From Brachionus rotundiformis (taxonomy: Eukaryota > Rotifera > Eurotatoria > Ploima > Brachionidae): 64,000 nucleotides of DNA. The notes below the pieces were generated by a model. The model saw only the letters and a program-made list of their open reading frames with translations. It made no database searches and was not told where the DNA came from. Of this stretch, positions 43,136 through 57,989 are shown piece by piece. Numbering within the stretch: the stretch's first letter is position 1; each line of letters begins with the position of its first letter. The DNA lies in contig JAESIW010000115.1 of assembly GCA_016802295.1 (NCBI GenBank), positions 1,541,995-1,605,994 on the forward strand. The letters run 5' to 3'. Made by a program: the position numbers and the translations under genes.

Positions 43136-46100
43136 ATGTGTCTGAAGCTTTTCCTAATTTTGATTGTAAATACATTACTGGTCAGTCGGCTGGACAGTTA
43201 CAGCATTCTGAGCTCGCAGATAAACAACAATTTAGTCCTTTATGCCAAGAGTAGTCCTTACTTGGCCACCGAGGACGTAATAGTGAACAAAAAGGCTCGC
43301 TTGACCATTGAACCCGGTAGTGAGATTCGGTTTGCCAAGGGTAGACAGCTTATCGTGCATGGAACCTTGGTAGCCAACGGCACCGAACTTAACCGCATTA
43401 GATTTACCAAATTTAACCAAGATGATTACTTAGCGACAAATCAGACAATTAACGAAACACTTGAAACACATTCCAATCAGGCCAAAATTCGCCTAGTCGA
43501 AGGAGACAGTGTGCTGGATGGAAAATTACAGGTGTTGTACAACTCCAAGTGGCATTATGTATGCAGTACACAATTTAATTGGACTGAGGTAGATGCAAAC
43601 ATTACCTGCAAGAGCCTAGGTTTTTCAAATGGAACTTTCTATAACTATTCACCAACCAATAACTTAACAAGTCATATGAAGATTTTTCTACCACAATGCA
43701 CTGGTGCTGAAAGTAGTTTATTTGAATGTGAAGGCACCAAAAATCCCGAACTTGGACTCACAGTTTGTGGTTAGTTTTTTTTATAGATTTAGATGGTTAG
43801 AACATTTTTAATGATTTTATTAATTATTTTCAATTATATGAAATGATGTTCAATTAATTTATATTTAAAGAGAGAGAATATACTTGGTCAGATTTAAATC
43901 AATTTTAGTATCTTATTAGTCTTTTTATTAAAATATTGTAAAGATAAAGTTTTTAAAAAATTTATAATTTATTTGGTACACATATTTTAAAATTTTCAAT
44001 ATTAAATCACTTTTATTGGAAGTTTAAAATAATCTAATTCATAATTTATATCTAAAAGAGGTCTATTAAAATATATATTTTTAAATTAAAAAAAAAAAGT
44101 TTAAATCTAAGTAACTAAATTTTTTAACAGTAAAATTATTTTAGCATAATTTTTAAGTTAATTAAAACGACCAAGTCATTTTGAGTTTTTTATTTTAAAA
44201 GTTTCGCTGTGGAACAAAGATTCTGAGCAATCATAAGGGTTCTGAACCGATACAAAATCAATCAATAAATTAGTTGAATTTTCAATAAAAAACATGAATA
44301 CTTTTTTTATAAAATTTAAGTAGTATAATTATTTTCTTTTGAAAAATAAAAATTTTTTCATATTAAAACATAATATTGTCTAAAAAAGTACAAAAAATAA
44401 AACTTAATTTATTATTGATCCTCTACGAAACCATAGATATTTTACAGATATTTTGAATTCTTTAATTGTTAGTTCTTTAAAAAAATTAACTAAAGATTGT
44501 TTTATGTACATATAAATAATTTAAATAAGACATCTATAATTTAGTTATTAATAATTATTACTTTATCATTTTTTAACTAAATAATTAAAAAATAAAAATT
44601 TAAATTAAATATTTTGATAATAAAATTTATATTTTTTTTATTAAAGAAAAACAAAATGCAGTAGGACTTGTATGTGAAGGTTTTGACAATCAGGCAGTTT
44701 CATCAGTCCACAATTGGGGAGGTATAGTCTTCCAAAAGCATGCTCCATTTAAAAGAGTCCAAGATTATACAAGTGTATTCTACAATGTATCTCAATCCAT
44801 TCTACAATTTGTAGACGTAGACTATGCTGGTTTGATCCACAACAAAAACATTCTGAAACCAAAGTATAATTTTTCGCCAAGTTCTGCAATAACTGTGTTT
44901 CAATACGCTCCATATTTCAACAACATAACGATAGAGAACTCAATCGGAAATGGATTGAACTATTCAAACATAGAAGCACCTGGATCGCTTAGCAACAGCA
45001 TTTTCCGTAATAACAAAGGGCATGGAATAGTAGTTATGACCCGCTTTGGCAACATCAAAATGACCAATATAATTTCGAGAGATAATTTTGGTGATGGCCT
45101 AAAATACGAGTTCAATAATACTATTTGGACACAACAAGAACAAGAAGAATACTTTACTAACCGCTACATTCAATACTGTGACTCTCAAAATCCTCTGAGC
45201 TATCCGGCCTATTACAAATACAAAAATCCCAACTATGTTCATGAATGTACCAAGACGTTCAGCACTGAGCCTGAAATGAAAATCACCCTACACTTTCAAA
45301 AGATAAAAATTCTCAGTCAATTTTCAACCTATTGGCTAGAGGTTTACGATGGTCAGACTGATAAAAATTTTCTTATTGCAAATTATACTTTCCAAAATGG
45401 CAAAACACCTGAGGCTATTCATTCCAAAAGTAACTACATGTATGTTAAAATAAAGTATAAATGTGATTTTCCGAGTGGTCGTGATCTACAACCTATAGAG
45501 ATAAAAACAATTCGTCTAGAACATCAATGGGAGCAAATGAAAGAAAATCAAATGATCTACGAGCAAAATTTGTTCAAATATTCACCACCGGTAGATCCTC
45601 ATATGCCTCTGTACAATAAACTTCCAATCTTAAATCTGAATCATTTGACTGACACAGATAGAATTAAAACTTTGAATAAATTGGAAAAAAATTTAATTAA
45701 TGAAAATATAAAACTAAATGAGAAAATAAATGAAAAAAATTTAAATTCGGCTAAAAGCCGAATTGCTTGTCCATACACAGACTTGGACGAAATTACAATG
45801 TATGCCATGATAGGTCCAAGCAAAAATCCTGACTTGTTGGTCAAAAATTCCCAATTTGTCAACAACTCATTCAATGGAATCAATGCTACAAACCTGCACT
45901 CGCTGGTACAACTAAACGAAACTCTAATTTCCAACAACCATTTAAATGGTCTACATGTGCAAGCAGGCGCAGGAGACATCAGCTTGTACCATAGTGAAAT
46001 TTCGTCCAACTCAATGAACGGCATAAACATAACCTATTCAGGAGGCCTAAAAGAGTTCAACTATTCCCGAATACAGAACAACGCTCTCTACGGAATCTAC

Positions 46101-49100
46101 ATCAATTTCAATGTTAACCAAGAGTTTGACAATGTGTTCCAAAATACTACTGTTAACAGTTCTCTAATTGATTCCAATATGCTTGGTGGTGTCTACATCG
46201 GATCCTACTGCAACCAATCAAACATAACTATAAATTCGACCATTTTTTCAAATAACCAAGAAAATGGTCTCGTTATAGACAGCTGTGACCAAGACCGATG
46301 GTATGTACAATTCACGCCTAACTATAGATTTAAGCAGTTTTTGAACAGGACCTATTTTTTCACCCATCTGAACGTATCATGGAATAATTTCGACTCCAAC
46401 CGCTTGAATGGTCTTAAAATAAACTCATTACAAAACATGATTGGAATAATTACCAACAACACTTTTCAGAATCACAAAAAAGGTGCCATGCTAATCACTG
46501 CCAATAATTCAAGGTACTCAATAACACGTAATGTGTCTCTTTTGATTACCAACAATTTATTTCGGCAAAATTCGGGCCGCTATTGTATCAACATTGGCTC
46601 AAATAATCTTGCTGATATCAAAACTCAATCAATTAATGTAACATTTAATCGATTTGAGAATAATTATATTACAGAAGCTTATGAAAATTTGGCACCTAGG
46701 AGCTCACCAAGCGCTGTAGCTGTCATTTCATCAAAAAATATAAAAATTAATTTTAACATATTTAACAATCCACAAAGTAAAGTACAACTGGCAACAGGTC
46801 TCAGTAACTACACAAGTAAAATAAATGCCAGCTTTAATTGGTTTGCCTCACTACAGCCTGTCTACGACTTGCATTATTTCATGTCCAATAAAGAAAAGTG
46901 TAACCAGCAATGGCTCAAGATACGCAATGGAATTTTTGACAATTCCAATCGCTCCAATTTGGCTGAAATAATTTATTGGCCATTTTCTTGTAATGAAAGA
47001 CTTTGGTTCTTTGAGTCAAGTAGTGACCTGGCGCCACCAGTTGACTTTAATCTTTACTCAACTCAAAACTTTGGTGGAGTATTTGACTTGGCAAATTCGA
47101 TTCTTCCATCGAATAAATACACTGTGACCAATGACATACTGGTCAAGCCAGGCGCTAAACTGACCATTAAATCAGGAGCTGAGTTGAACTTTTTGAATGG
47201 TGTGGGAATTTTAGTCTTGGGCGAACTTCATATTGAGGGTCACTTAGGCGCACAAGTAAAGCTCACTTCTTCTTCACGATCTATCAGATATGCTCGATCA
47301 ATAAATCAAACCCATTTGGCCAATGTTACTTCACCAAGACCTCCTATTTCACAACCAAGAGTTTTCATAAACTCGTTTAGAGTGGACTTAGTTGACGGCC
47401 GTGACTCATTGCAGGGTCGCCTAAGGGTTGAGATAAATGGAAAATTCGGAACTGTTTGCAACAAGGGATGGAACATTCAAAACTCTAAAATAGTCTGTCA
47501 GCAAATGGGTCTAATAGTAGATCCAAATTTTTATATATATTCAAAAAAATTATATAAAGATCATAGATTAAATGAGGCCATTTTAATGAGTGAGGTTCAG
47601 TGCGACTCTTTGGATACAAATTTATTTGAGTGTAGGCATACATCACAATCTGATCACACATGTTCCCATGAGGATGATGTTTGGATTAAATGTCTGAAGC
47701 CGAGTTGGGCTGGAATTAGATTTGGAATGTCTGCTCAATCAAGCAGTGTAAAATATGTCCATTTTCAACAAGCTGGCCAATATGACTATAACGAGGGCCA
47801 GTTGGCGCCCGCATTACATTTTGATCTTTTGAAACATGAGCTCAGCAACTTGACTTTTGAACAAAATTCACACACTTCCCTTGAGGTTGTATTCAATCAG
47901 CCAAATAAAGATATAAAAATAAATAATTTAAATTTTGTTTCCAATAATGGTCCTGGTCTGGTTACCAGGACTGGTTATATCGCAGTCAATCAGGTATATG
48001 CCATTAATAATTTGATACATCCTGTTATTGAAATAAATCCATACATGGATGCTGAATTGTTGAGTGAGGTCAGATTGTACAGTGCCCAACCCAGACGTGG
48101 AATAGATGTTAGGAAGGAATTAACCAGGATTAGAGATAATCAATGGTTTATCGGATCAGAGGAAATGGTATTGCTGTATACAGACACAGAATACGAGTTT
48201 GGACCTGCAGAGTTTAATATTCAAATTAAAACAGACAATAATCGAGTCCTGGTGGTTGAGCTGGTTGATTTTAATCCAAATGTGGAAGAGGAACAAGTTT
48301 TGTTTTGTGAGCGCTTCTGTCAGAATGAATACAGTGATTTGACATCTAGACAATGGAATATGTCTCAACCGGAGACATTTATGTATTTTCCTCTAAATAC
48401 CAGCTATAGTGTCTTGAGTGTAAATTACAATGTGACCAGTCATAAGTCTGGTAGGCTTAGTTTCGTTGTATATTCGGTCAAAGCACCTGAATATGTCTAT
48501 GATTATAAAAGTAATTTAATTTTTTTAATATTTTTTTATATCTCTAAATTATTTCTATCAAGATCCATCGAATACTTATGTCCGAAATCTAATGCCAGAA
48601 AATGTCATCAAAATAAACAATTCAACATTTTTTTCCAATAGGCATTCAGTCGTGATGAGACATTACGACGAATCTTTAGATGTATTTGGGAATTTGAGGA
48701 AGAGGTAAAATATTGATTAGTTTTTTTTTCTTCAAATTTATTTAAATACATTTAGATATAATTATACAAATATAGTAATATCAAATTGTAGTTTTACTTC
48801 AAATGATCAAATATTTTGGGTAAATACGGATCCATACCACCCAAAAATAAATTCAAGGTAAAATAAATTTTAGAATTTTAAAAATTAACTGAAGGCTCGA
48901 CTTAAATATGTCTTGAAAAATTCAAATTTAAATTTCTATTTATTTTTAAGATTTTGTATTAAAAATTTTTAAATTTGAAATACTCGTATAAATTTATAAA
49001 TTAGATCTTAATATTTTCCAATAATTAAAAAATCGTTCCAAAAATTTATATTGCTGAATTTAGTAAAAAAGCTTTATTTTGAAAGAAATTTCCGGGTCAG

Positions 49101-52100
49101 GCCGGTTATGTGACCAGATAAAGATGTAATGTAAAGTGTGACCAAAAAAAATTTTTTGAGATCAGTATGATAAAAAAAGTTATTAAATTAAATTATAGTT
49201 TAAATGAAAATAATCTAGTCTGATATCTATGCCTGGAAATGAAACACCACTGACGATGTCATTTGTTACATCTTTATTAAAGTGAAGTTTGGTCAATTCA
49301 CATGTCTTGGTTTTAGTTATTTGACCAGACCAACATTTTACAATAGCGACACAATTTAGCTATTGATATTTACTTTAATACAAGTAACAGAAGTTAGTCT
49401 ATAAGTAACCATTGTTGATCACCTAACAGGTAGGTCATGGCTTGGTCACATAAACAGCTAGACCCAAATTTTTTACTTATCATTGATTTATATTTAACTC
49501 AGCAATTAATTAATTAAGTTTTTTAATTTTTGAATATTTTTTAATTTAAAAATTTCAATCAATAATTTATTTATTTGAGCTTCTAAAACTTATTCTTTAG
49601 AAATAAAAAAATAATTTTCTTTAATTTAAGAGTTTTTAATTATACATTTCATCAAATGAATTCACTAACTGAGTCCAACAAAGACGATTCTTTGATAGCA
49701 GAGAGCGGCTTTCAAATATATGATTTGGTTCCAAATGTAAAAAAAGGACCTCTCAGTCGGATTAATATCACATTTGAAAATTCCATATTTCAGAACAACT
49801 TTGGTGGAATTCGGTCAGTTTATCGCTATCATGAATACTCAAACTCGATATTCAACTATGAAATACGCAACAATAAATTTACCAATAACCATCAGAGCAT
49901 TTTGAAAATTTTCTTACCTCGACTTTACAGATTTGCCATTAAAAAACACTACCAAAATTCTACCCATACCCTGAACATACGCGGCAATCAATTCTCGTTT
50001 AATAGTCTCTTTGAGATGAGCATAGATGGCTATTATGCTCAGATAAACATGACCAAAAATTTATTTACAGATAACCAGTGTAGGCTCGGCTTGGTGAAGT
50101 TAAGTGGTACAGAAAAACATTTCTTTATCTATTCAAATCGAATACATAACAACATAGCCAGTTTTATTTTCGATTTGGAAGCAAAATCTCACGCGGATAA
50201 CTCTTACGATTATCCAAGTCTTCTTGTTGAAAACGAAATATCTACCAACAGCAAACCACAACTTTTCTATCAATCACGTGATCTGTCACAACTACTCATC
50301 CCAAATTACCCATTTTCTTATACTGTCGCTCTACGCGGCATCCAAAATTGTACCATAAACAAAAATTTCTTTGAAAATGCCGACTATGACCATGAACTTG
50401 TTGGCGCCTTGACCACCAATACTTTGAACACAACAATCGATGCTACTTACAATTATTGGGGCTCTAGTGACTCAAATGTGGTTAGTGGTAGAATATTTGA
50501 TTTTAAAAATTGGAACGATCATGCCATTGTGAATTTTTTGCCATTCATAAGTGACAAACACGAATACTCTTTTTCCAAAAGAGTTCCTGACGAGACCATT
50601 TTTCATGCAGAAAATGTACTTGGCGGAATAATGAAGCAAGACTTGACTCTTTCAAAATTATCTATGCCCTATCAAGTTGTATCTGATATTACCATCTTAC
50701 CAGGAGCCACTCTTTACATAAACCCTGGGGTTGAATTGGAGTTCTTTCCAAATGTAGGTATTTTAGTTTTAGGTGATTTGAGGGCTTCGGGTCGTTTGGA
50801 TGACTACATTAAAATGAGGCCTGTGAAAAAGATGGAACCCAGAATGCCTGCTACTGAATCGATGAATTCTTTGGAAAGTTTGAAAATACGCTTTTTTGAC
50901 GGACTTGACCAGAACGAAGGTTTTTTGCAAATTTACAATGAAACACTTCGTTCTTGGACATTTACATGTGATCCCCAGTTCACTTTGGAAACAGCATCTA
51001 CAGTATGCAAACAAATGGATAAAGAACACCGAAATCCATTAGTGAAATCATTTTACTATTACTTTCATCCAAGCTACCAACCAGCTGTCTGGAATCAAAG
51101 CTTTGTTTGCCAAGGTGGCGAGTCACAGCTGTCTGAATGTGACACATTGTCCAACTATAATTTCAAATCTTGTCGTAAAAGTGGCGAGTATACATACATT
51201 ATGTGCCGTGAGTACAATTTGGTGCCAGAATATGAACATGCATGGGGTGGTGTTCGCTTTGCACAAAGCCACTACGAAATTCTCTATGAATTCAATGAGC
51301 CTAATGATAGACCTGTTTATTTGAATCCTGACTTTCAACAAATCAAACAGGATTCGTCATACATGTATTATGTAGACATGGTCGGAGCTGGCAAACTGCA
51401 CAATAAAGCTCAACCTTCAATTCAGCTTATTTACAGAACACCTCTAATTAGCAATTGTAACATCAAGAACAGTAGTTTCCATGGTCTCGAGTTCATGCAG
51501 AGCAAAGCGACCACTATTTTTAACAAGCTTAGCATCAGTTCTTCGCTTGGCTACGCAGTCAATAGCCTTCAAATGAATTCACAGACTACAGACCAAAAAT
51601 CAAGCTTTAAAATATTGACCAAAAATACCTTGTCCACTAGTTCTCTATTTTCTCTGGTAGACATTTGCGATCCACATAAATTCTATGACCTAGAGCAACG
51701 AGTTGTCCTATTCTATAGATATTCAAGTGTGTCACGTGATTGTGGTAAAATATTTCGCACTCGTTTGAGCTCTAGTTTTGGCACAAAGGGAAAAATTGGT
51801 ATCAGATTTATGCAATTTTCTTTGATAAACAACACAGTCTTGAACGATACAGTGGAAATATTTTCTGGTATCAGATTTGACCGTAAAGGTCTAATACAAT
51901 CATTGACCAATTCTAGCCAAGTTGAAAATTTGGAAAAATTCTACCTCAGTCAAGGAGACTCGTTGAGCATTTTTATAACAGCTAGCCCTGGTCGAGAATA
52001 TTACGGCTTTGTAGCCGAGGTATTGCTATTTCCAACTGCTCAATACTTGCTTAGCGACACCTATATAGAGCTCTCTGATTCTGAGTTTTCAAACAACCAA

Positions 52101-54722
52101 TTTGGCGCTGTCAGTTTGACTAGCGCTGGTGAAAGAAATCCAAATTTTTACATGGTAAGGAACAGATTTCTATTCAATGGAGTCAAATATTTTAACACAA
52201 GTAGCGAACCATTGGTAGACTTTGTCATACAAAATAGTCCAAAATTTTACTTTGGTAACAACTATATTTCCAATAATTACGGCGGTTGTTCCATGGATAT
52301 ATACTCAGGTTCTGGTGTTCTAATAACCAATTCAATAATCTACAATAATCTATTTTATTCAAACAAAAATGGTACTGTGCTTAGCATCAGTGGTCCCCTA
52401 AATCTTCCCTATAACGAAGTCCTTGTTGATAAGAATCTTTTTCTGGAGAACGAATCGCCACGCACAGATCTCATCTTAGTTTCAGGTCTAGTCTCCAAAT
52501 TTACACGTAATCAAATAATTTACAACAAAGCAGCCAGAATCATGATGACCAAAGGCTTCGAGAATGTTACTACTCCACGAAACCAAGATATTTCATTTAA
52601 TCTATTCAGGTACAACTATGCCTATGGAATTATAAATGACTTGGAAGATCCAAACAGATTCAGATCAACTATAGTCGCTGCATCCCTCAAACAAGTCTAC
52701 TATTCGAACTACATGTTCAATAAGGACAATGATTTTGAACTTACATCATTGCTGGATCCAGTGGTAATAAAATATGTTGAAAGTTTTTATAGCACTAGTA
52801 CCTTAGGGCCATTTAAGCCAGTAAATCCAAAATCTCCCAATAGTTTAGATTACTATTCTGGATTTACCAAAACTTACAAAAAAGACAATTACTACGGCTT
52901 GGTAGCGCATTCGGGAGTCATAAACGCTACATATAACTATTGGGGAACTGTAATAGATAGTGAAATAAGGGCTAGAATTAGAGACAAATATGACAATGAG
53001 ACTTTATTTGAGATTTTTTATCAACCATTTGTGGATGAGTTTAAACTTAGAGATGGAAAGTGTGAGCTTGGATGGACTTTGATTGATGACACTTGTTATA
53101 CCTATATTGGTTCTTATGTGAGCTACAATGAGGCTAAAAGTGTGTGCAAAAATTTTGAGTCACGGCTTGCCAGAGAGACTGTGGCTCCGATTAAGTTGCC
53201 ACGATTCCGCAAGTTGGCACGCACTTCTCAATTTGACTATGAGACACAGTCGTATCGCAAGATGTGGCTTCACACCGAGTCTTTTTTTACCAATCAAGAC
53301 TCGCCTTGTTCAGTAATAGATGACTTTGGAACATCGTCACTCAGCTGCGATGAAAAATTGCCATTTATTTGCGAGAAAGATCCAGTTTTCACGGGCGCAG
53401 CTTTTCGCTTCAAGGATGAAATCGCATTTGCTATAGCGGCTCTGGCCGCTTTGGTCGTCTGTATCATTATTTTGTCACTTTTGTGGCTTTACAAATCAAC
53501 CAGAAGAAAAAAAGAGCACATTGATAGACAGAACACTCTACGAACAAGTGCCAGAACCAATCGTCATATGCTCAATAGTGGATTTTCAACCCTAAAGACA
53601 AGCAAATCAGGCACCAATTTTTATGGCAGTTCAGACTATTCAATAAATGATCGTGGTGGCATTAATGCCGGATCAAGGAGCATCAATGGCGGAATCTACA
53701 ACAGCCAGCGCAACCAATACTTTATGAATAAAAAGCACAAAAAGTCCGACCAGATACTGCAGGATTGCATGAATTCGAGCCAAAATTCGTCCACTAGTCC
53801 AAGTTTTAATACTCTTGGTCTTGATTCAAATTATGGAAATTTTTCCAATTTTAAAAACAAGCTAAATCAGTCGGTTCAGTATCATGACTTTGATGCTAGT
53901 CCGATTAAGTATGGTGAATTGGATGAGGCAAATGATACCATTACTGATGAATTGTCAGAAGAGACTGGAATTAGCAAATTAGACTCGAATAGATTCAAGT
54001 CAAAGTCTGTCTCACCCAAAAGCAATTTGACAGACAATATTGAAATATTGGAAAGGGAGTTTATTCATGCCAAATTGGTCAAACAAGGACCTCAGGTTGA
54101 TCAACTAATGAATAATACAATTAACGATACAGATGAGGATCTAATGGACTCCAAAAGACTCTTGACTAATAAGATAAATACATCGACAATGAAAAAAAAT
54201 GATTGTGAACTGAATGGTACTCATTTGACCAATGTGACTCCAGTCAATTACAATGCATCACCCAAATCATCGGTATATGAAAACTTGTCAAATTTAGGTG
54301 CCAATGGGACATTTAAAAGTGACACATCGAAACCAGCGTTGTCGAAACGCAACACAGGACCAGTGACGGCTTTGCCAAGACCTCAAATTGTAGCACCACC
54401 ACCACCAAAAAACTATCCGCCCCAATTAATATCTCAATTTAAGCCATTGAATCAGCCTAGTGACACCGATGATACCGACTCCCTAATGAGCGCACAGCTA
54501 ATCACATCGGCAAGTTTGTTGGTGAATAGAGATAATGTCAAAGAAGCCAAACGAATTCCTGGTACTCAAGTGAACACCTTTCAAAATAAAAAACCTCCAG
54601 CGTTTAATCCAAGAACTTTGAGGACTCATGTTGAGGTTAATCAAAGCCACGATGTAGATGTGCAATCAAGTGACGTGGACGATGATGCTAACAAGCCACC
54701 GCCGATGGAAACAGCTATTTAA
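43136..54722 (+). CDS. bark: bark beetle / Anakonda-type tricellular junction protein
   Basis: Five exons: 43136-43769, 44647-48510, 48563-48704, 48756-48857 and 49631-54722. Phases fit and the product is 3277 aa, near the roughly 3100 aa of Drosophila Bark/Anakonda. Order: signal peptide (1-20); beta-helix-type extracellular repeats throughout (many N-N-x-F/I blocks); SRCR domains near 120-228, 1120-1225 and 1995-2090; a CUB-like module near 380-490; a C-type lectin domain near 2725-2834 (CELGWTLIDDTC to LPFICEKD); a membrane span near 2845-2868; and a cytoplasmic tail of about 410 residues with polyproline (APPPPK). The tail ends in ETAI, a class I PDZ-ligand pattern. The fly protein organises tricellular contacts of epithelia and builds septate junctions. 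The number of extracellular domain triplets (three) also matches the fly protein. The fifth exon alone is 5.1 kb. Confidence 0.93.
43770..44646 (+). other. intron 1 of the bark homolog
   Basis: 877 bp, very AT-rich, splitting the first SRCR domain. It is much longer than the typical intron here. No repeat or ORF recognised. Confidence 0.7.
49094..49465. mobile_element. MITE inside intron 4 of the bark homolog
   Basis: A 372-bp element bounded by 22-bp imperfect inverted ends: left GGGTCAGGCCGGTTATGTGA and, inverted from the right, GGGTCTAGCTGTTTATGTGA. Flanks AAATTTCC and AAATTTTT may be an imperfect 8-bp target duplication. The body is non-coding. The ends differ from those of the hAT-like MITE at 40999, so it is a second family. 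Confidence 0.65.
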
Positions 54723-57700
54723 ACTTATCTCATTTTTTTTAAGTATTAAAGATTTATTTGGTTTTTTATATTGAATATTTTAAATAAATAAAATTTGTAA
54801 TTATTTTTATTAATAAATTGTGTTAAATATAGCAGTTTTTTTTAATTTTGAACTTGGAAAGTTAAAATTCTTTTCTAAATTGGCAATTATTTCCCATTTG
54901 AAAAACCATTTTCAATTTTCTTTATTTTTTTTTATAATTTGTTAATAAAACAATAATAAAGTAATGTTATATAAATATTTTTCATTACTAATCAAACATT
55001 GTTATCGATTTGAAACTACAGAGAAATCGATTTTTTATAGCTAAAAACTGGTATTAATTTTTTATTAAATTACAAAAATTAAAAACAAAAATTTATATAT
55101 GTATTTAGATTGGAAAAACTTTATTCTTAATCTTATTAAAATACTGAATGCCTGTTTCAGAATTGTTTTTAGAAAATCACAGATTATCAACTATTAGAAA
55201 TCAAAATAAAACTCAAATTTTAGAAAAAAAGCATTTATAAGTTATTATAAGGAATTAAGATAAAATTTTGATTATCGTTATTTACATAAGAAAAAAATTC
55301 AATTTAATTTCAATTAAACTAATTAAAAGATTTATACTTAAAGAATAATGACTTTTTCATATTAGTGCAAAAAGCATTTTTATCACAACTTTTTTATTAA
55401 ATCAATCAAAACATTCGATTATTGAGCATTAAATTTTAATCCAACTCAAATTAAATTAGTTTAAGTAATTTTTTTGACAAGATATTTAATTTGGAAATTT
55501 ATGTCATTTATTACTTGATTTGAATTTTACTCAGAAAAATGAATATGTAAAGTTTAAATTCCTAAAATAATCAAGTTTAATTTATTTTAAAAAGACAATT
55601 AATTTTTTTAGAGTTATGAATGTGAATTTATTATTCAATTTTAAAAGTATATTTTTGCTCACATTTTTTATACTCAAAATCATAGGTAGAAAAATAAATT
55701 TCATTAAAAAAAAACAAATCATTGAAAAACTAATGCAAATCGATTTTACTATTAACCTTAATAGTATTTTTAGTTTTTAAAGCATTAATAATTTTATGCA
55801 TTTTTAAACTTGACAAATGAAACACAAATAAAAAATTAAACCTTTAAACAATTATCTTTAAAAGCAATTAAAGAATTATCTTTTTTTTTGAATTTTGTGT
55901 TCAATTATACTTAAAATTGGCAGATTTTAATGTAAATTAAAACGTTATTGCCAATTTTCCAAGTAATTTAAGCCATGTTTGCTCATTGTAAAGACCATCT
56001 ACTAAATTCATTAAAAAAAGAGAGTAAAATTATCGATTTTAATATTTATTAGTATTTTATTATTAATATAAAAAAAAATTTCAAGTATTTTCATTTTCTC
56101 AATTATTTTTTTAATAGCTAAACAACAAATCGTAGATTTTTTGCTGTCGATTGCTCACGGCATTGAAATTAAGAATCAAGTGGTGTTTAAAAAAAAACAA
56201 AAATAATAATTTTCATTTTAGATTAAGATATTCTATGAATTAAGTTTATTAAAATAAATCAGTCGTAAATAAAATTTGAATTCATTCATAAAACTTTAAA
56301 AAAACAATCTATAAGTGTTTTGATTTTTGATTGTGAGACCAAATCTGGCAATAGAGCCAATGGTCACTTGAAAATCAATTTCAAGCCTAAACGAACATGA
56401 CTCTCTAATTACTCATACGTCTCTTATTAAATTAATTAAAAATCACGCTAATTAATTCTAATAGCCAAATAAAATAGAAACACTAAGCTTTTATAAACAT
56501 TGCAAAATTCCTTCTAATTAAAATAATTGAAGGTTTTATTCTTTATCTTTTATCCTAGTGGGATATCATTAAAAAAAATTTCATAACTTTCTCAACTCAA
56601 AAGACAAAAAGATATTTTAATTATTATCATTGAACATGGTATGTGTCCATTATAGTGACATTGATATCAAGCCGATTTGAAATTCATAACTTAATTTAAA
56701 AATTATTTTTAATAATAGATACATTTTTGGCCAATAAAAATATCAGAAAAAAATAAATTTCTATTTTCCAATGGGATTTTTATAAGTAGAAAATATATTT
56801 TTATAATTGAGTTGGTCATCGAAAGAATTGTTTGGCAAAGAAGCGCTTTTGAAATTTTATCTAATGCCAACCATGTGCATGAGATTTATTCAATTAAGAC
56901 TTTTGATTAAGTAAACGCTGGTCCGAAAAGAGAACTCAAATTTCAAATTTTATCTGTTCATTAAGGTATGGCCTAATTTGAAATCAATACCAGTCTTGGG
57001 CTTAGATAACCGATTATTAATGGATCTGTAGAGTCGGCGCCTCTCGCCCAAGCTAGATAAGTTTAATTTGTTCTGATAAGTGAACTTAAAAAGCGCTTCA
57101 AGGTGTTTTATTTAATTGAGAAGATAAGTATCAAATTTCTATATAGAACAGATAAGAAACTGTCCAAAATAGACACATATTTGGAGATAATAATCTCGCA
57201 TTTTTGTTTTGCCAATGACATAAAATTAATCTGGTTTAGAAAATCTTTATTAGGTGACATTTTTGTTCAACAAAAATAGATATATCAAAATCGCTCATGT
57301 GTAACCACATAAAGCTATTTTAATCCCATTTAAGATTTACAATCTGATATAATCCGAGGTATTTTGATGTCACAGAAATGGCCCGCGGGCAGTGCGCACC
57401 ATAAACTTGTGTACAGCTTTGATATCGTGACTTGATGTGGTGACATAGTTGTTTGGATTAGTTGCGTCATTATTTTTATGACTTGTTGTGATGACCATGA
57501 GAGCAGAAAATTTTATTGCCCACATCCGCTGTAAAAATATTGTCTTTTGAATATTAGATGCTTGACTGGACACATGATTACTTCTGCCAAGGCAGGCATA
57601 TGCCATTTAACTGACTTGAAAAAACAATTTATATATTTTTTTTTAAATCGATTTTGTGAAGAAAAACATCGGAAAATTAATGGAAATTTTAATTTTTTTA

Positions 57701-57980
57701 GAAGCTCTCACTCTCTTTCACTCGGAAACTAAAATGAGAATTAATGATTTTTTAATTAGCATTTTTCAATCATTGTGTGTCTCTAGAATTGGGCTAAAAT
57801 CGAATGAAAATTTAATAAACTTTCAATATATAAAAATATAAATCTATATAGAAAAGAGAAGCTTCCTTTAAATGGCAATAACAAAACAAGAGCCTCTAGG
57901 CAAATATTGTCTATTCATTTAAAAAAATTTGCAGAACATAATAAAATTTTTGTCAATTGTATTTCAATTTAACTTTCAAA
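54723..57980. other. 3.3-kb non-coding region between bark and AP-2
   Basis: Mostly AT-rich. From about 56830 to 57080 and 57360 to 57560 the composition is richer in GC and more complex, without a credible ORF. These patches could be distal regulatory DNA. Confidence 0.45.
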
Positions 57981-57989
57981 ATTAATTAA

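Noticed and set aside
57370..57841. Short frames around 57.4-57.8 kb on both strands
   Set aside because: Overlapping, short, no family features; more likely non-coding sequence in the AP-2/bark interval.
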